Origin: Flaveria trinervia
Taxonomy: Eukaryota; Streptophyta; Magnoliopsida; Asterales; Asteraceae
Assembly: GCA_025506515.1 (NCBI GenBank)
Contig: CM046443.1
Span: 89,767,281 to 89,831,280, forward strand
Length of the DNA stretch: 64,000 nt
Reading direction: 5' to 3'
Every line of letters starts with the position of its first letter. The first letter of the stretch is position 1. The position numbers were made by a program, and so were the translations under genes. The notes below the pieces were generated by a model, which was not told where the DNA came from, ran no database searches, and saw only the letters and a program-made list of their open reading frames with translations. This document shows, piece after piece, positions 35,557 to 47,628 of this stretch.

Positions 35557-37440
35557 CTGAATGTGCAGGGTGTTCGCTATAGTGCTGAAACCAACACGTG
35601 GATTATAGACAGCGGAGCATCCACGCACATGACAGGGAACATGGATCTCTTATCAAACGTCAAACAGATAAAAGGAGGTCACGTTTCATTTGCAAGAAAC
35701 AAGGGTGGGTATATCACAGCTCATGGGGAAGTAAGTAATTAGAAAGTGAAGTTTGACAAGGTAAACTATGTTCAACAACTTCAAAATAACTTGCTTTCTG
35801 TTTCTCAAATTGTTATAAAGATTTTAAGGTAGTATTTGACAACAAGAAGTGCTATGTCCTGAAAAAGGACTATGTCATCTCGGAGGATCAAGTCTTAATG
35901 TCTGCCTCAAGATATAAGGACCTCTATGTCTTGGATCTATCAAAGACCTCCACAACGGATCATGAAGTTCAGTGCTTTTTGTCAAAAGCTACTGAGAAGG
36001 ATTCCATCTCCTGGCATAGGAGAATGGGACACGTTAATCCAAGGAAGATGAATCACTTGATCTAGAATGATCTAGTGAGAGGAGTTAACGTCAAAAACTT
36101 CCAACTTCCAGATTTCTATGTTGCGTGCAAGAAGGGCAAACAAACGAAGAAGTCTAATAAGGAAAAGAAAGTTCATTCTATCGAACTTCCTATTGAACTT
36201 CTTCACATGGATCTGTTTGGTCCAGTCAGTACAAGAAGCATCGCAGGGGACTTGTACTGCTATGTAGTTACAGATGACTACTCAAGATTCTCTTGGGTGA
36301 TGTTTCTGAAATCCAAATCAGAAACATTTGAGTCATTCAAAGAATTAGTAACAACATTGGAGTCCCTCTACAAACTGAAGGTTCGTCAAGTGCGCTCAGA
36401 CAACAAAACCGAGTTCAAGAATCAATGGATGGAGGCTTACTGCAAGGAAAAAGGAATTGTGCATCAGTTCACCTCTGCCTACACTCCTCAGATGAATGGA
36501 GTTGCTGAAAGGAAGAATCATATCTTGATAGAGACGGCACAGACAATGCTAGCAGAGTCGAAACTGCCTATCCAATTCTGGAACGAGGCAGTTGCAAACG
36601 CATGTTACACGTTGAATCGATTTCTGATAGTTAAACGCCATGGCAAGACATGTTACAAGTTACTACAGTGACGTAAACCAAATCTAGAGTATCTCGAGCC
36701 ATTTGGCACCCCGTGCACACTACTGAAGAAAATTCAGGAGGGCAAATTCAGCGAGAAGGCTGATGAAGGTATATTTCTAGGATACAACATACTGAACAAG
36801 AGAGTTTACAACAACTCAACAGGTCAAGTAGAAGTGTGGTGTAACGTAGATGTTCAGAGATACACCACACCACCTGCTGGAAAAGGACCCACCTTCTTTT
36901 TTGACTATGATGGATTCTTCAAATCCTTCAACATACCAATCTCCACTTTTGATGATAAGTTAGCAATAAAGATGATGTATGACGTTCTAAACACACCATC
37001 TCAGGAATCTACATCATCTGGACTATAAGGTGATTCATCTACCAACTCAGGGGGAGCACTTGAAGATAGTGACTCTTCTTCTGATGAAGAAGCTGTGGAG
37101 ACTGATCAGAATAACTAGGAGCAACAGGTTCCTCCTACGGCAAGTCTACAAGCATCTGACATTGATGCCTCTGAGTCTTCAGTACCTCAAACTCCTACTG
37201 CCTCAGATACTGAACCGAATGTTCATAATCTTGACTCTGAGGTAGTTGTTCCAACCACTCCTGGATCACGCCTCAATGTATATCATTCTTTGGATAATGT
37301 CATTGGGGATGTGAGGTCAGGAATTCAGACCAGAAATCAGCTATACTCAGCTGATTATGCCTCGGTGATGGAAAAGGATACCTTCACGATGGTGCGTATC
37401 GTTGCTTTGTGTCTCAGTTGAGCCAAAGTATGTGAGTGAG
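35557..37440 (+). pseudogene. Element B protease, GAG-pre-integrase and integrase (broken)
   Basis: Protease IIDSGASTHMTGN near 35605-35640; stop near 35741 and small deletion near 35813. GAG-pre-integrase has the same in-frame TAG as A (36063-36065). The integrase segment 36075-36671 is open: LHMDLFGPVS, TDDYSRFSWV, RSDNKTEFKN and the TPQMNGVAERKN motif with its Glu. The GT before EF has become KT. After a stop near 36669 the C-terminal part and the acidic linker (to about 37440) are in pieces. Confidence 0.9.
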
Positions 37441-38971
37441 GCCCTGAATGATGAGGCATGGGTGAGTGCATGCAAGAAGAACTTCTTCAGTTCAAGAAGT
37501 TAGGTGTATGGACTCTTGTGGATAGACCTAAAGGTGCTAAGGTCATTAGCACAAAATGGGTCTTGAAATGCAAGAAAGATGATCAAGGCGTGATCATCAG
37601 AAACAAGGCTCGACTTGTTTTCCAAGGATTTTGACAAGTCGAGGGCATTGACTACAATGAAGTGTTTGCACCCGTGGCAAGAATGGAAGCAATCCGTATC
37701 TTCCTTGCCTATGCATCATACATGAAGATTAAAGTTTATCAACTTGATGTTAAGAGTGCATTCCTTCATGGTGAAATCAAAGAGACGGTGTATGTAAGTC
37801 AGCCTGAGGGATTTGAGGATCCATATCATCGGGATAGAGTTTACAAACTCAACAAGGCTTTATATGGGCTTCATCAAGCTGCCCGAGCCTGGTATGAGAA
37901 ACTCTCGACCACTTCGTGAAACACGGTTTTCGTAGAGGAGTCATTGACTGTACATTGTTCATAAAAGAAAAAGATGGAGATTTACTGCTTGTTCAAATCT
38001 ACGTAGATGACATAATCTTTGGTTCAAAGAACGAAGATCTATGCAAAGAGTTTGAAGCAGTAATGAAGGCTGAGTTTGAGATGAGTGCCATGGGTGAGAT
38101 GAAATTCTTTCTCGGGTTGCACGTGGATCAGACACCCAAAGGGATTTTTCCTACATCAGACCAAGTATGTAGGAGATATCCTTAGTCGGTTTGACATGGA
38201 GAATGCTTCCGCAGCTGGGACTCAACTTCCTACAAACCATGATGTAGCACCTGATGAGAATGGTGATCTGGTTGATGCCACCATGTACCGAGGAATGATT
38301 GGATCTCTCATATATCTCACTGCCTTAAGACCTGATATTATGTATGCGGCATGTTTATGTTCAAGATATCAGGCAAAGCCAAAGGTTAACTATCTGATAG
38401 GGGTCAAAAGGATCTTTCGTTATCTAAAAGGTACTCCAGCACTTAGGTTGTGGTATCCTCATGACGATGACTTCGAGCTGACAGCGTATAGTGACTCGGA
38501 TTACGGTGGCTGCAAGATGAACTACAAGTCTACATCAGCAGGATGTCAATCCTTTAGGAGGAGATTAGTGACCTGGCAGTGTAAGAAGTAGACCTTAGTT
38601 TCCTTGTCACCTGTGAAGCCGAATATGTTGCTGCCGCAAGTTGCTGTTCACAAATCATATGGAGTCAACAGCAAATGCGGGATTATGGTTTGAAATTCTC
38701 TTCTACTCCTATTTTTGTTGATAACTCTACTGCGATTGCAGTAACAAAAAATCTGGTCCAACATCATAAGACCAAACTCATCGGCATAAAATATCACTTT
38801 ATACGTGATTGCTTTGAAAAGAACTTAATCGATGTGATTAAAATTAATACTGATTTTCAACGCGCTGACCTCTATATAAAGGATTTTGATAAACCATGTT
38901 TTCTATATTTGTTAGAGGTCAACGGCGTTAAAAAGAAAAATGATGTAGTTCCTGAAGATGATCATGTGTAG
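37441..38971 (+). pseudogene. Element B reverse transcriptase-RNase H (broken)
   Basis: RT blocks from about 37540; stop TGA near 37633 (GF-stop-QVEG), then VKSAFLHGEIKETVYV, KALYGLHQAARAWYE, frameshift near 37910, YVDD at about 38000-38011, frameshift near 38150. TSLIYLTALRPD-like and RNase H segments (38196-38591; 38675-38971) end at the normal TAG. Damage near 38590-38670 removes the RNase H catalytic Glu context. Confidence 0.9.
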
Positions 38972-40560
38972 TCCGATGTGTAGTGTCAAAATTTTCTGTT
39001 AATTTTTATTTTTTATTTTCTTTATGACTTTGTTTAACTTTAAGTAGTCAATTAACTTGATGTTATTTGGTTCCCTATTAAAATCCTAAAAAGTGTAAAT
39101 CGGTTACGGTTTTAGAATTTTAGGGGGAGAATAGGTCAGTTAGTAACATTAACAAAAAAACGAGGGAGAAGGAGACACTAGCCGATAGAAAGTAGATTGT
39201 ATCCGTGATACCGATTCAATGACCTTGGAAAATAATAGTACACAGGTACAAACCATTTGGGACTTTAAAAGTTTAAATAAAATAAGATAGAAGTTCAAAG
39301 TATAAGTCTGTGTAGTCTGAGCAATATAAAAGGAAAAATGATAGTAAAACTAGCTACTAAGGTAACACAAAGAAAGTAGACCTAGAGATTGTGTGACCAC
39401 AGATGATATATCGGTAGATTCAACACAATAGATAATTAGACCTTGTTGGTGATCTCAAGAACAAACTAAGTTGTTCGACAAGCTGTGGGTTAACATCTTA
39501 TCCCTGGTTAACACAATCAACAAATTCCAATAAGGGGTGACGAGCAGAATAAACACCACTAATGTGTGTGTAAGACCAATATATGAGCAAAAGCAATCAA
39601 ACTAATAACTCATGTTGCTGGTGAGAACTGTGCAAAAAGATTAAAAATTACTCAAACAAGGAGATAGGTTATGTGCCTCTCTGCTGTGTGGTGGCACTGA
39701 CTTGAGGATAAGCATAACCTACATATTCTAGACTTCATTGTTGTTTGCCGCCTCTCTGCTGTACGGTGGCACTAACCTGAGGCTTGGCTTCTCTCTGAAA
39801 GTTCTAAGAATAGTTTCTTCTTGAAAACTACCCTGAGACCGCTCAAAAATCTCCTGAGTAAGGTTGATTACCATATAAGCGTGGGATCCACAAATGCTTG
39901 TTGAAATAATCAAACTCTAAACTATCACCAATCTGTGTCGAAAGCCTGTGTATGGATTGAAGAGGACCAGTATACTGACAATCATCATGGCTACAAATCT
40001 TGAAAGTCCAAATCAATATGGGGATCTAATAGTACTAGTATGATTTCCTAAACTTGCTAACGACTCTAGATGAAAAACAAGAATTGAGCATCAAAAGGTG
40101 TTGATAAACATGTCCCAATGATTTGACTTACCTATATGATTCCAAATTGAATTGGTCCAGTTATCGACAAAATAAATTAAAGCTGCCTATTCCAGAACCA
40201 AATCCATTAGATTTCTATCTTAGGATTTACACCTCACACAAAAAGTCAAAAACAAGTTTTAGTTTTTTATTTCAGTTTAAGTCTTTTATTTCAATTTAGT
40301 TAATTTCAGTTTGTTTGATATCGGACTACGCCATGGAATTATTTAGGAGATTTAATCATTCAAAAGGGTCACGTCTGAGGTGACCACACATGTTTTCAAA
40401 TGTAAAATCAATCACGTCTGAGGTGACAAATTGTTTAAAAGGATCACGTCTGAGGTGGTCATAAGTTTTTCAAGTTAAAATGATCATGTCTGAGATGATC
40501 AAATGCTCATAAAGTTTAATCAAAAGTTAAAAGGGTTAAGTGAGAAATGGACATAAAGTC
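38972..40560 (+). other. Element B non-coding region between pol and ORF2
   Basis: Same content as A 7072-8674: internal AGGGGGAGA at 39122-39130, paired CTGTG(C/T)GGTGGCACT repeats near 39684 and 39759, and palindromic CACGTCTGAGGTGA units at about 40370-40505. No ORF. Confidence 0.7.
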
Positions 40561-40890
40561 AAAATCATGAGTATGATCCAATCGCACGACTGGACCATGA
40601 GTATGGACCAACCGTACAAATGGACCATACTCATGCACTAAACAGCCGAATGGCACATGAGTATGAACCATTCACCCGAATGGATTATCAGAATGAGCCA
40701 TTCGACCGAATGGAACTGTGCGAATGAGTCAGTCGCTCGACTGAAATCCAGTCTGCCGACTGAATGTGATAGACTGAGCCAATCGCACGACTGAGGTCCA
40801 TTCGCCCGAATGAACTGAGCGAATGGGTCCAGTCGGCCGATTCAAATCAGATTCAGCATAAATAGGGCCACGGTCGATCGCATTCAACTC
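40561..40890 (+). promoter_or_regulatory. Putative internal promoter for ORF2 (element B)
   Basis: CAGTCG/CGAATG array ending before CATAAATA at 40858-40865, a one-base change from the TATA box in A. Confidence 0.45.
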
Positions 40891-41004
40891 ATCACCCCCT
40901 AATCGCCCTCATATCGCACAGCCTAGCGTTACTCTGCCAAATTTTCATCTGACCCAAATTGCTTGATTATTTGCATATTCTGAGCTTCTTTGTTGATTCT
41001 ACAG

Positions 41005-41537
41005 GTAAAATGCAGTGTGATTATGACAAAAAACTCCCTCGATTAGACTGAAAATTCAAGAATTTGGCCCTAACAAGACCCGACACCTTAAACGGACTAA
41101 TAACCTAACTAAACCAAGTAAAATCTTGAAATAAAGGTTATTAGTATAGTGAATGCGAGTCTAAAGAACAACTACACGAAGTTTAATTTCAAGAGTTGGT
41201 TAAAAATCGAATCTCAGTCGACCGAACAGTGGGTCATGCGACTAGTCGCCACGATGAACTCCAATCGCACGATTGAGCTGGTCGAATGGCTCAATCGGCT
41301 GAATGGACCATACGGATGAGCTCAGTCGGCTGACTGAACCAATCGCAGGCTCAGTCAACCGATTGAACTTAGTCGCCTGCTCAGTCACCTAACTGAATCC
41401 AGTCGCATGCCAAGACAACCGACTGAACACAGTCGCATGGTTCAATCGCATGAATGAACCAGAATGAATTCAACCAAGTTAATTAGAACTGATTTGTGTT
41501 GTGTGGTTATCTAATGTCTATGTGTCTTTTGTTATAG
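41005..41537 (+). other. Predicted intron in ORF2 5' leader (element B)
   Basis: Donor ACAG|GTAAAA at 41005, acceptor TTTTGTTATAG ending 41537, four bases before the ORF2 ATG at 41542; same arrangement as A. A motif array lies inside (about 41210-41465). Confidence 0.5.
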
Positions 41538-41541
41538 ATTG

Positions 41542-41803
41542 ATGGCGGACAGATGGTCCATCAACCCCAAGCACAACATATGTGCATTCCCTACAGGTCG
41601 ATTTAACAGGCCTTCTGGGAGGGAGCATCGGTTGACCGCTCTCGCGAGCCGTACAGCATAAGGAGCTCCATTTTTGGGTTGGATATTAAGGTTACAGCTG
41701 AGGATATCAGGAGAGTACTAGGTTTGGGTGATGATGCAAACCACCCCACCAGACTTCACCCACAGACGGTGAGAGGGTGCTTCATGAGGATGAAGTACGC
41801 TGG
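41542..41803 (+). pseudogene. Element B ORF2, 5' fragment
   Basis: ATG GCG GAC at 41542, same start region as A, but about 95 bases after the twelfth codon or so are deleted relative to A (A 9680-9775). The piece ends at the solo LTR insertion; the target duplication GCTGG is 41799-41803. Confidence 0.7.
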
Positions 41804-42601
41804 TGCAGGATAGTTGAAGGGTTATAGTTACAACACAACAACACAAAGATGAGATTAACTAAACTTTAATCAAACAGTAAACTGGACTAACCAAGATATG
41901 ATACTAAGAACACAAGTAATGCAAGAGACAGAACACAAGGAACACAAGTGTATGGTTTTCAAGAATGCAATATATTGCCTTCTCTATGTTCTATTACAAG
42001 TGTTACAAAAGCATATTCGGAAGATACAAGAACATGAGATACTTATACTACATCCTACAGCCGGATATACGTTGAAAGCCAACTGGATACAATTGACTAG
42101 ACACAAACAAAATCAATTGTATAGTCAAAAGGCAGATTGCCTTTTGACTAGTGACTATGACATGCCATAGCTCACATCCTTATCTATTACAAAAAGGATA
42201 AAGTACATAAAGTAGAAAGTTACAGACTCAAGACCTTAACGTACAGTTACCAAAAGCATGGACCTTTTCACCAACTCATGTAAGTTGGTGACTTGCAGAG
42301 GTGCAGCGGAAAGGTGTTCAGCTTTATGGAACAATACATCAGATAAAGCATGTTACTAAAAGTCTTCGGAAGAAATCTATCTTCATGAGTTGAAGCTTCG
42401 GAAGACTTTGTCTCTGAGGCTTCGGAAGACTTCATGTTTGGCTTCGGAAGATATTGGTCTTGGCTTCGAAAGATTTCACACTTAGAGTATTTTCTGTTTC
42501 ATGTGTGAAACTTCCTAAGCTTCTTCTTTAATGCACTTGTGCAGCATGCAGGAAAGACTTAAGATGTTTAGGTTGCATCAGCCTCTTTATTAATCTATAC
42601 A
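41804..42601 (-). mobile_element. Solo LTR of the element D family
   Basis: 798 bases, TGCAGGATAG...CTATACA, matching D's 5' LTR (29622-30410) along its length, including the CTTCGGAAG units (42360-42480). Perfect target duplication GCTGG at 41799-41803 and 42602-42606 inside B's ORF2. No internal domain. Orientation as in D. Confidence 0.92.
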
Positions 42602-42606
42602 GCTGG

Positions 42607-42692
42607 GGATATAAACGCAGGTGTGCTCAACAAGAGCAATCTGTGTTCCCAGTACAAGTACTTGGCACACGTCATCCTCAAGTTCTTGGCGT
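42607..42692 (+). pseudogene. Element B ORF2, middle fragment
   Basis: About 86 bases of ORF2 between the solo LTR and the hAT, matching A 9994-10075. Ends with the hAT target duplication CTTGGCGT (42685-42692). Confidence 0.8.
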
Positions 42693-42705
42693 TAGAGATG
42701 TACAA

Positions 42706-42915
42706 ACCGGTTTGGGGGCCCAAACCGGTTCAGGTTCCAAACCGAAACCGGTTTGGTCAAACTCGGTCAAAACCGGTTTGGACCCAAACCGGTTCGGGTT
42801 CAAACCGGTTTCAAGCCATAAAAACCCAAACCTATCGAACCGGTTTGGAACCGGTTCGGGCCCAAACCGGTTTGGAACCGGTTTGGGCCCAAACCGGTTC
42901 GTCCAAACCAGTTTT
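42706..42915. repeat. hAT left subterminal AAACCGGTTT array
   Basis: More than ten copies of AAACCGGTT(T/C), many overlapping the reverse form, separated by short spacers such as TGGGCCC. In hAT elements such as Ac, short subterminal motifs bind the transposase; here the motif's role is inferred. Confidence 0.9.
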
Positions 42916-42919
42916 TTTT

Positions 42920-43370
42920 TGAAAATTTGGATTTTTGTTATATTCAAATAAAATTTTAAACTTTTAATTAAAACATAAACATTTTAACATTTATATAATT
43001 TAAAAAATTTATAACCTTTTATAACATTTATATAATTTATATAATTTAAACAATTTATATAATTTAAACAATTTATAACATTTTATAACATATATAAAAC
43101 AATTTATATTATTTAAACAATTTATAACATTTATAAACATTTAAAACATTTAAACAATTAAAACATTATGAACATATATATACGCTATTTATTAACATTT
43201 ATAAACAATTTAAGCATTTAAACAATTTATAACATTTATAAACAATTTAAATAATTTATAACATTCATAAACAATTTAAACATTTTAACAATTTATAACA
43301 TTTAAAACATTTAAATAATTTAAACATTTAAAACTAAACATTTTAACAATTCGTTTCTTCGTTCGTATTA
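42920..43370. repeat. AT-rich low-complexity tract in hAT
   Basis: Irregular repeats of ATTTATAACAATTTAAAC type over about 450 bases, between the left subterminal array and the transposase end. No ORF. Confidence 0.85.
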
Positions 43371-43381
43371 TACTTGTACGT

Positions 43382-45453
43382 TTATTCCTCGCCACCAGAA
43401 CCGGAACTGTTATGAAGGTAGTCATCATATGTCGCTTCATCATCAGTCATTCCTGGTGTCAATCCGCTCTCTACCTCGTCCTTGTATAATTCTACTTCGT
43501 ATTCCAGTTCTCCTTCAAGTGAACGTTTGTCTTGTACTCTTTTCGCGGCATCCAAATAATCTTTCAAGCAAATTGACATTTCAATCGCTTGTGGAGTGAG
43601 TCGAGTTCATCTTATTGATATAACCCTACCACTAACAGAAAAGCAGATTCGAAACTACCTAGTAGAAGCTTGGACGGTTAGTAAATCTCAGGCCATGGTG
43701 GATAGGATGGGAATTGATCTTCCTTACCTTTCCACCAAGCCAACAAGTCAAAAATTTTAAATTCATGTGGAGTCATGGTCGATAAAAAGTTTGTAAGACC
43801 ATACCTCCCGAGTTCATTACTCAGAGTGTTACCACGTTGACGTTTATTACATTCATCCCTTAAAGTATTTATAAATCAAACATTGGATCATTCGAACATT
43901 CGGCATTTGCCGCATGCCTTAAAGCATCATGGATTTGTGAGGTTTCCCCGTATTTTAAAAATAAACATCATACATTTGTTGTAAATGTTTGTTGAAAGTA
44001 GCTTTTAAAGTTTTACTATACATTGGTTTACCAACTTCAAAATCCAAATTAAAAGTAATTTTATCAAGTAAAGCTTCAACCCCGACAAATTTAAACAAGG
44101 GTTTAAAGCAGCGGCACATGTAATAACGGGAGGGATTTCTTCAAAATACTTTAAGTTTTTCTTTCATTGGGGGTATCATATTGGAATAAGGTCTACCCCT
44201 ACACCACAATTCATTTGATTTGAAGTCATTAAATAAATTTGGTGAAGTACCAACGGAATCGTTGGGTAATAAACTCCAGAAAGACATGTAGTTGCATTTT
44301 TAAAACTTGAAGCATTTTTGTTACTTCTTCGATGATGGCCCAACCCGATGGATGGTAAGAATTTGCCTTTCCCCGACTTACCAAACTATTATGAAAGGCT
44401 ATTAAACTTTCTTTTTGTTCAATAGCCTTTTCAAACATGTTACATGTGGAATTCTATCGTGTTGGTACGTCCCAATTCGGACCTAAACATTTGGTATTTG
44501 CATCTTATAAAACTTTGATATTTAGTATATCTTTGGTTACTACTAAAAATATCACGTAACATTCTTTTAAAACAATCTTTAATGGTTTCAATCATTTTTT
44601 AACCGTCTTGAACGGCTAAGTTTATGATGTACGCAACACATCGACTATGAAAAAACACACCCTCACATATTGGTTTATATTTTAATTTCAAATGATCTAT
44701 CGCAAGAGTGTTTTGACGCATTATCAAAAGATATAGAAAATATTTTGTTTTCTAATTTATACGTTTGAATAACTTTATCAATAAGATAAAAATGTTTTGG
44801 CCGGTGTGAGGATAATCATACAATTCAAACGCAATCGTACGTTTTATCATTTGCCACGAATGTGTTCAACCCAATGGGCGGTGACACAAATGTACGAGTC
44901 CGGTGAACCGTGAGTGTCGACCAAACATCACTAGTTAAGTTAACACGGTTTGTAAATTTTCAAAATAAGATATTAATTCATTTTTAGTTTTTTCCATATT
45001 TTTAAACAATCTCTTCGAAGAGTAGCACGACTTAGATTGGTGTAACGTGGTTGAAGAGTTCGTTGAATGAGTCGAGTCAAACATTCGTTGTCAAACTGTT
45101 TGAATGGCAAGCTTTCTTGAATTACAAATTGCGCCATTTGCTCCCGAACCGCATCAACGTTATAAGCCCAAATATTTCATTCGTTTGTCATCGAAGCTTG
45201 ACTTTGAGAAGGTTCACCTTTTAACGCTTTACAATATTTATTTGCAATATGGTTTTTCAACGTTGTGTTTTGCATCTTTTTTGAAAAACTTATGACAAAA
45301 CTTGCAACGAGCCTTGTTTGGACCGCTAGCCATTTGACATAAATCGTAATTGTACCATACTTCGGAGTTCCTATTCGTAGGAAGGATTGCTATCACCACG
45401 TTGCTTGAAGACGCTTCACAACCAACGGATGATTGAGCACTTGTTGAAGCCAT
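43382..45453 (-). pseudogene. hAT transposase (broken)
   Basis: Begins with ATG at 45453 (MASTSAQSSVGCE). A BED-type zinc finger start follows (NSEVWYNYDLCQ; KARCKFCHKFFKK), then a mid-region open segment 44438-44229 (SYHPSGWAIIEEVTKML). Near the end the hATC dimerisation domain is readable across frameshifts (LTVQAST, FSVSGRVIS, RLTPQAIEMSICLKDYLDAAK) and the frame closes at 43382 with an acidic tail. Many stops and shifts break it, so it is inactive. Length of the footprint, about 690 codons, fits plant hAT transposases. Confidence 0.88.
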
Positions 45454-45679
45454 TTCAGAGATTTTTGTGAGAGCGTTTTTGAGAGCGTTTAAAACGAAAG
45501 TATTTATGGAGAGCGTTTTTGAGATTTTTGAGAGTAGAGAGTGTTATAAGTTGTTGTGATTCAACCAAAACATCAAATACATATATATATACTAACCTAG
45601 TGGGGGTATAATGGTAAAAAAACATCAAAAAAGGGTCAAAAATAGGTACAAACGGCTATATAGCCATTGGGTAACGGTA

Positions 45680-45885
45680 ACCGGGTTTAAAATCGGTTTG
45701 AAGTACCGGTTTGAATATCGGTTTGGAAACCGGTTTGGAACCGGTTTGAAAACCGGTTCGGTTTGAAACCGGTTTGTATTTTGGAAAGGGGAAACCACTT
45801 AAGAACCGGCAGTTCAGGGCCGGTTTCAAACCGGTTTGGGCCTCAAACCGGTTCTGGTTTTTTTGGCCGAACCGGTTTTTTTGCA
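45680..45885. repeat. hAT right subterminal AAACCGGTTT array
   Basis: About ten copies of the same palindrome as on the left, ending next to the terminal inverted repeat. Confidence 0.9.
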
Positions 45886-45901
45886 CATCTCTACTTGGCG
45901 T

Positions 45902-47482
45902 GCCGAAGGGGTGGGTTCGATGACCTACCAGACTAGATTCAAAATGCCTATGTGGCACTGGTACTGAACCAGCCTTTCAATTTTTCTAGCATGATTTTCT
46001 CTTACCTGATAGAGAACTTTGAGGCGAAGGGCAAAGAGGGTTTCTGCACGGACCCTAGATTTTTACAGATGATCTTTGATGAGAAGCTGCCCACATTGCC
46101 TAAGGAGAGCCACGACGCTGTGTCGTTGGAGATTATGGACGATACGACACTAGGTCGTATGAAGGTATACTGGGGAAAGCAGGTCAAGCCCCCAGTAAAG
46201 AGACTCATTGGCCATCTGGCCAAGGTGGACTACCTGGCGCCGGGGAAGCGTAAATGGCATCACGTAGATAGTGATTCGGATGTGGAGCAGCTAGAGCTAC
46301 CTGAAGATGACTCCGACGACGACGACGGCGGTGTTGGTGGAGATGCAGGCCCACTCAACCGAGGGCCCCCACTGCTGATATAGCATTTCCAGCATCCACC
46401 CAAGGTGGAACAGAGGCTACAGGGTTCCATCAAAACTTTTGTCTTGATGAGTAGGAGGATATTGATGAGGAGCCCCTAACGCGTACTGTGGGGAGTCGGG
46501 TGGTTGCCACCGACCGAGGTATTCGGGAGGTTGGAGGACGCCCTAGCAAGTCGGGGGAGGCTGACACTAATCCTACTTATGCTCCGGATCAGTCCAGCAG
46601 TGTTCCAGGGGGAGCATCCACCTCGAAGGGCTCGAGGAAGAAAAGGATGGCTCAGCCCCACGGGTTGAAGAAGAAGAAGAAGAGGATGACATTCATCACC
46701 ACCACCACTATCACTCCACTTCTACCACTCCACCCACTACCACCACTCCACCTACTACCATAACTACCACACCCACTCCACCACCACCTTCATCTATACC
46801 ACCCCCAATCTTCACTCATCCACCACCACCTTCATCTATACCACCCCCAATCTTCACCACTGCCACCACCACCACCACTAGCCATCTAGCAGGACTGTCA
46901 TCTTACACATCTTTCCCATCTGGATCCTCTCTACTTTCGAGTGGGGTAGAGAAACATCTCTCGGCACTTAGCTGTATGGTGCTGAAGCTGTTGGCAGTCG
47001 ATGACGAGAAGACTGCCCAGATTCGTCAGCTAGTAGATCTTACTGCTGCACAATCTTGGCATATATCTCAGCAATCTCAGTTGATTGAGCAGCAGGCATA
47101 GCAGATTGCTGCACAAAGCTTAGAGATGTCCTAACTCCAGGAGCAACATGTCCAATCAGCCAAAAGGATAGAGGAGTTGGAGACTACCAACAAGACCATC
47201 ATGCTGAGGCTCAAAGGATCTAAAGAGGAGCCACTAAAGATCAAAGAGGGAGATGAAGATGATGGTGATGATGATGACAGTGATGATGATGATGATGATG
47301 ATGGTGATGAGCAAGGAGATGATACTGGTGCTGGTGATGATGTTGATGATGATGTTGATAATGATGATGATACTTCTACTACGGGTGCCACATCTGCAAG
47401 TAAAAGGAGGAGCAAAGGACTCAAGACCAAGGTGCCTCCATATCAGCCCCGTCAGCAGAGGAGCACATGATACAAGACAAGA
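45902..47482 (+). pseudogene. Element B ORF2, main fragment
   Basis: Resumes ORF2 after the hAT. The segment 45952-46383 is open and spans the point where A has lost a base (QVKPPVKRLIGHLAKV): it holds FSSMIFSYLIENFE, the MKVYWGKQV block and an acidic tract. Frame breaks occur near 46350, 46450-46488 and in the Thr/Pro-rich stretch 46690-46900. A stop-containing Gln-rich stretch follows, then a coiled-coil-like and Asp-rich segment 47177-47440 and a frameshift near 47425. The last exon codons (EEHMIQDK) are conserved with A and lead to a predicted donor at 47483. Function unknown. Confidence 0.7.
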
Positions 47483-47628
47483 GTAATACTTAGTTGGTTA
47501 TGTTATTTAAATCATATGTATTTGAATCTTGTATCAAATTAATTTAATGAATGTTTATATTTTATGTTGATGCTTTTTGTTTTGATTATTAACTAATGAT
47601 TGTTGTGTTACATGTCTAAATCAATCAG
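47483..47628 (+). other. Predicted short intron joining ORF2 to ORF3 (element B)
   Basis: Donor AAGA|GTAATA at 47483, branch-like ACTAATG near 47592, acceptor AATCAATCAG ending 47628. Same phase and nearly the same length as A's intron (146 against 147). Confidence 0.5.

Larger units (their letters stand above)
42693..45893 (-). mobile_element. hAT DNA transposon with degenerate transposase
   Basis: 3.2 kb with terminal inverted repeats TAGAGATGTAC and GCACATCTCTA (one mismatch in 11) and a perfect 8-base target duplication CTTGGCGT (42685-42692 and 45894-45901), the hallmark of hAT. Element A has the uninterrupted target. Both subterminal regions hold arrays of the palindrome AAACCGGTTT. 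A broken transposase is coded on the minus strand. Confidence 0.95.

Noticed and set aside
42920..43370. Matrix-attachment region or origin
   Set aside because: AT-rich repeats alone do not support it; they are better described as hAT low-complexity filler.
47131..47430. Ser/Leu-rich 99-codon minus-strand frame
   Set aside because: Complement of the same Asp-rich tract in element B.
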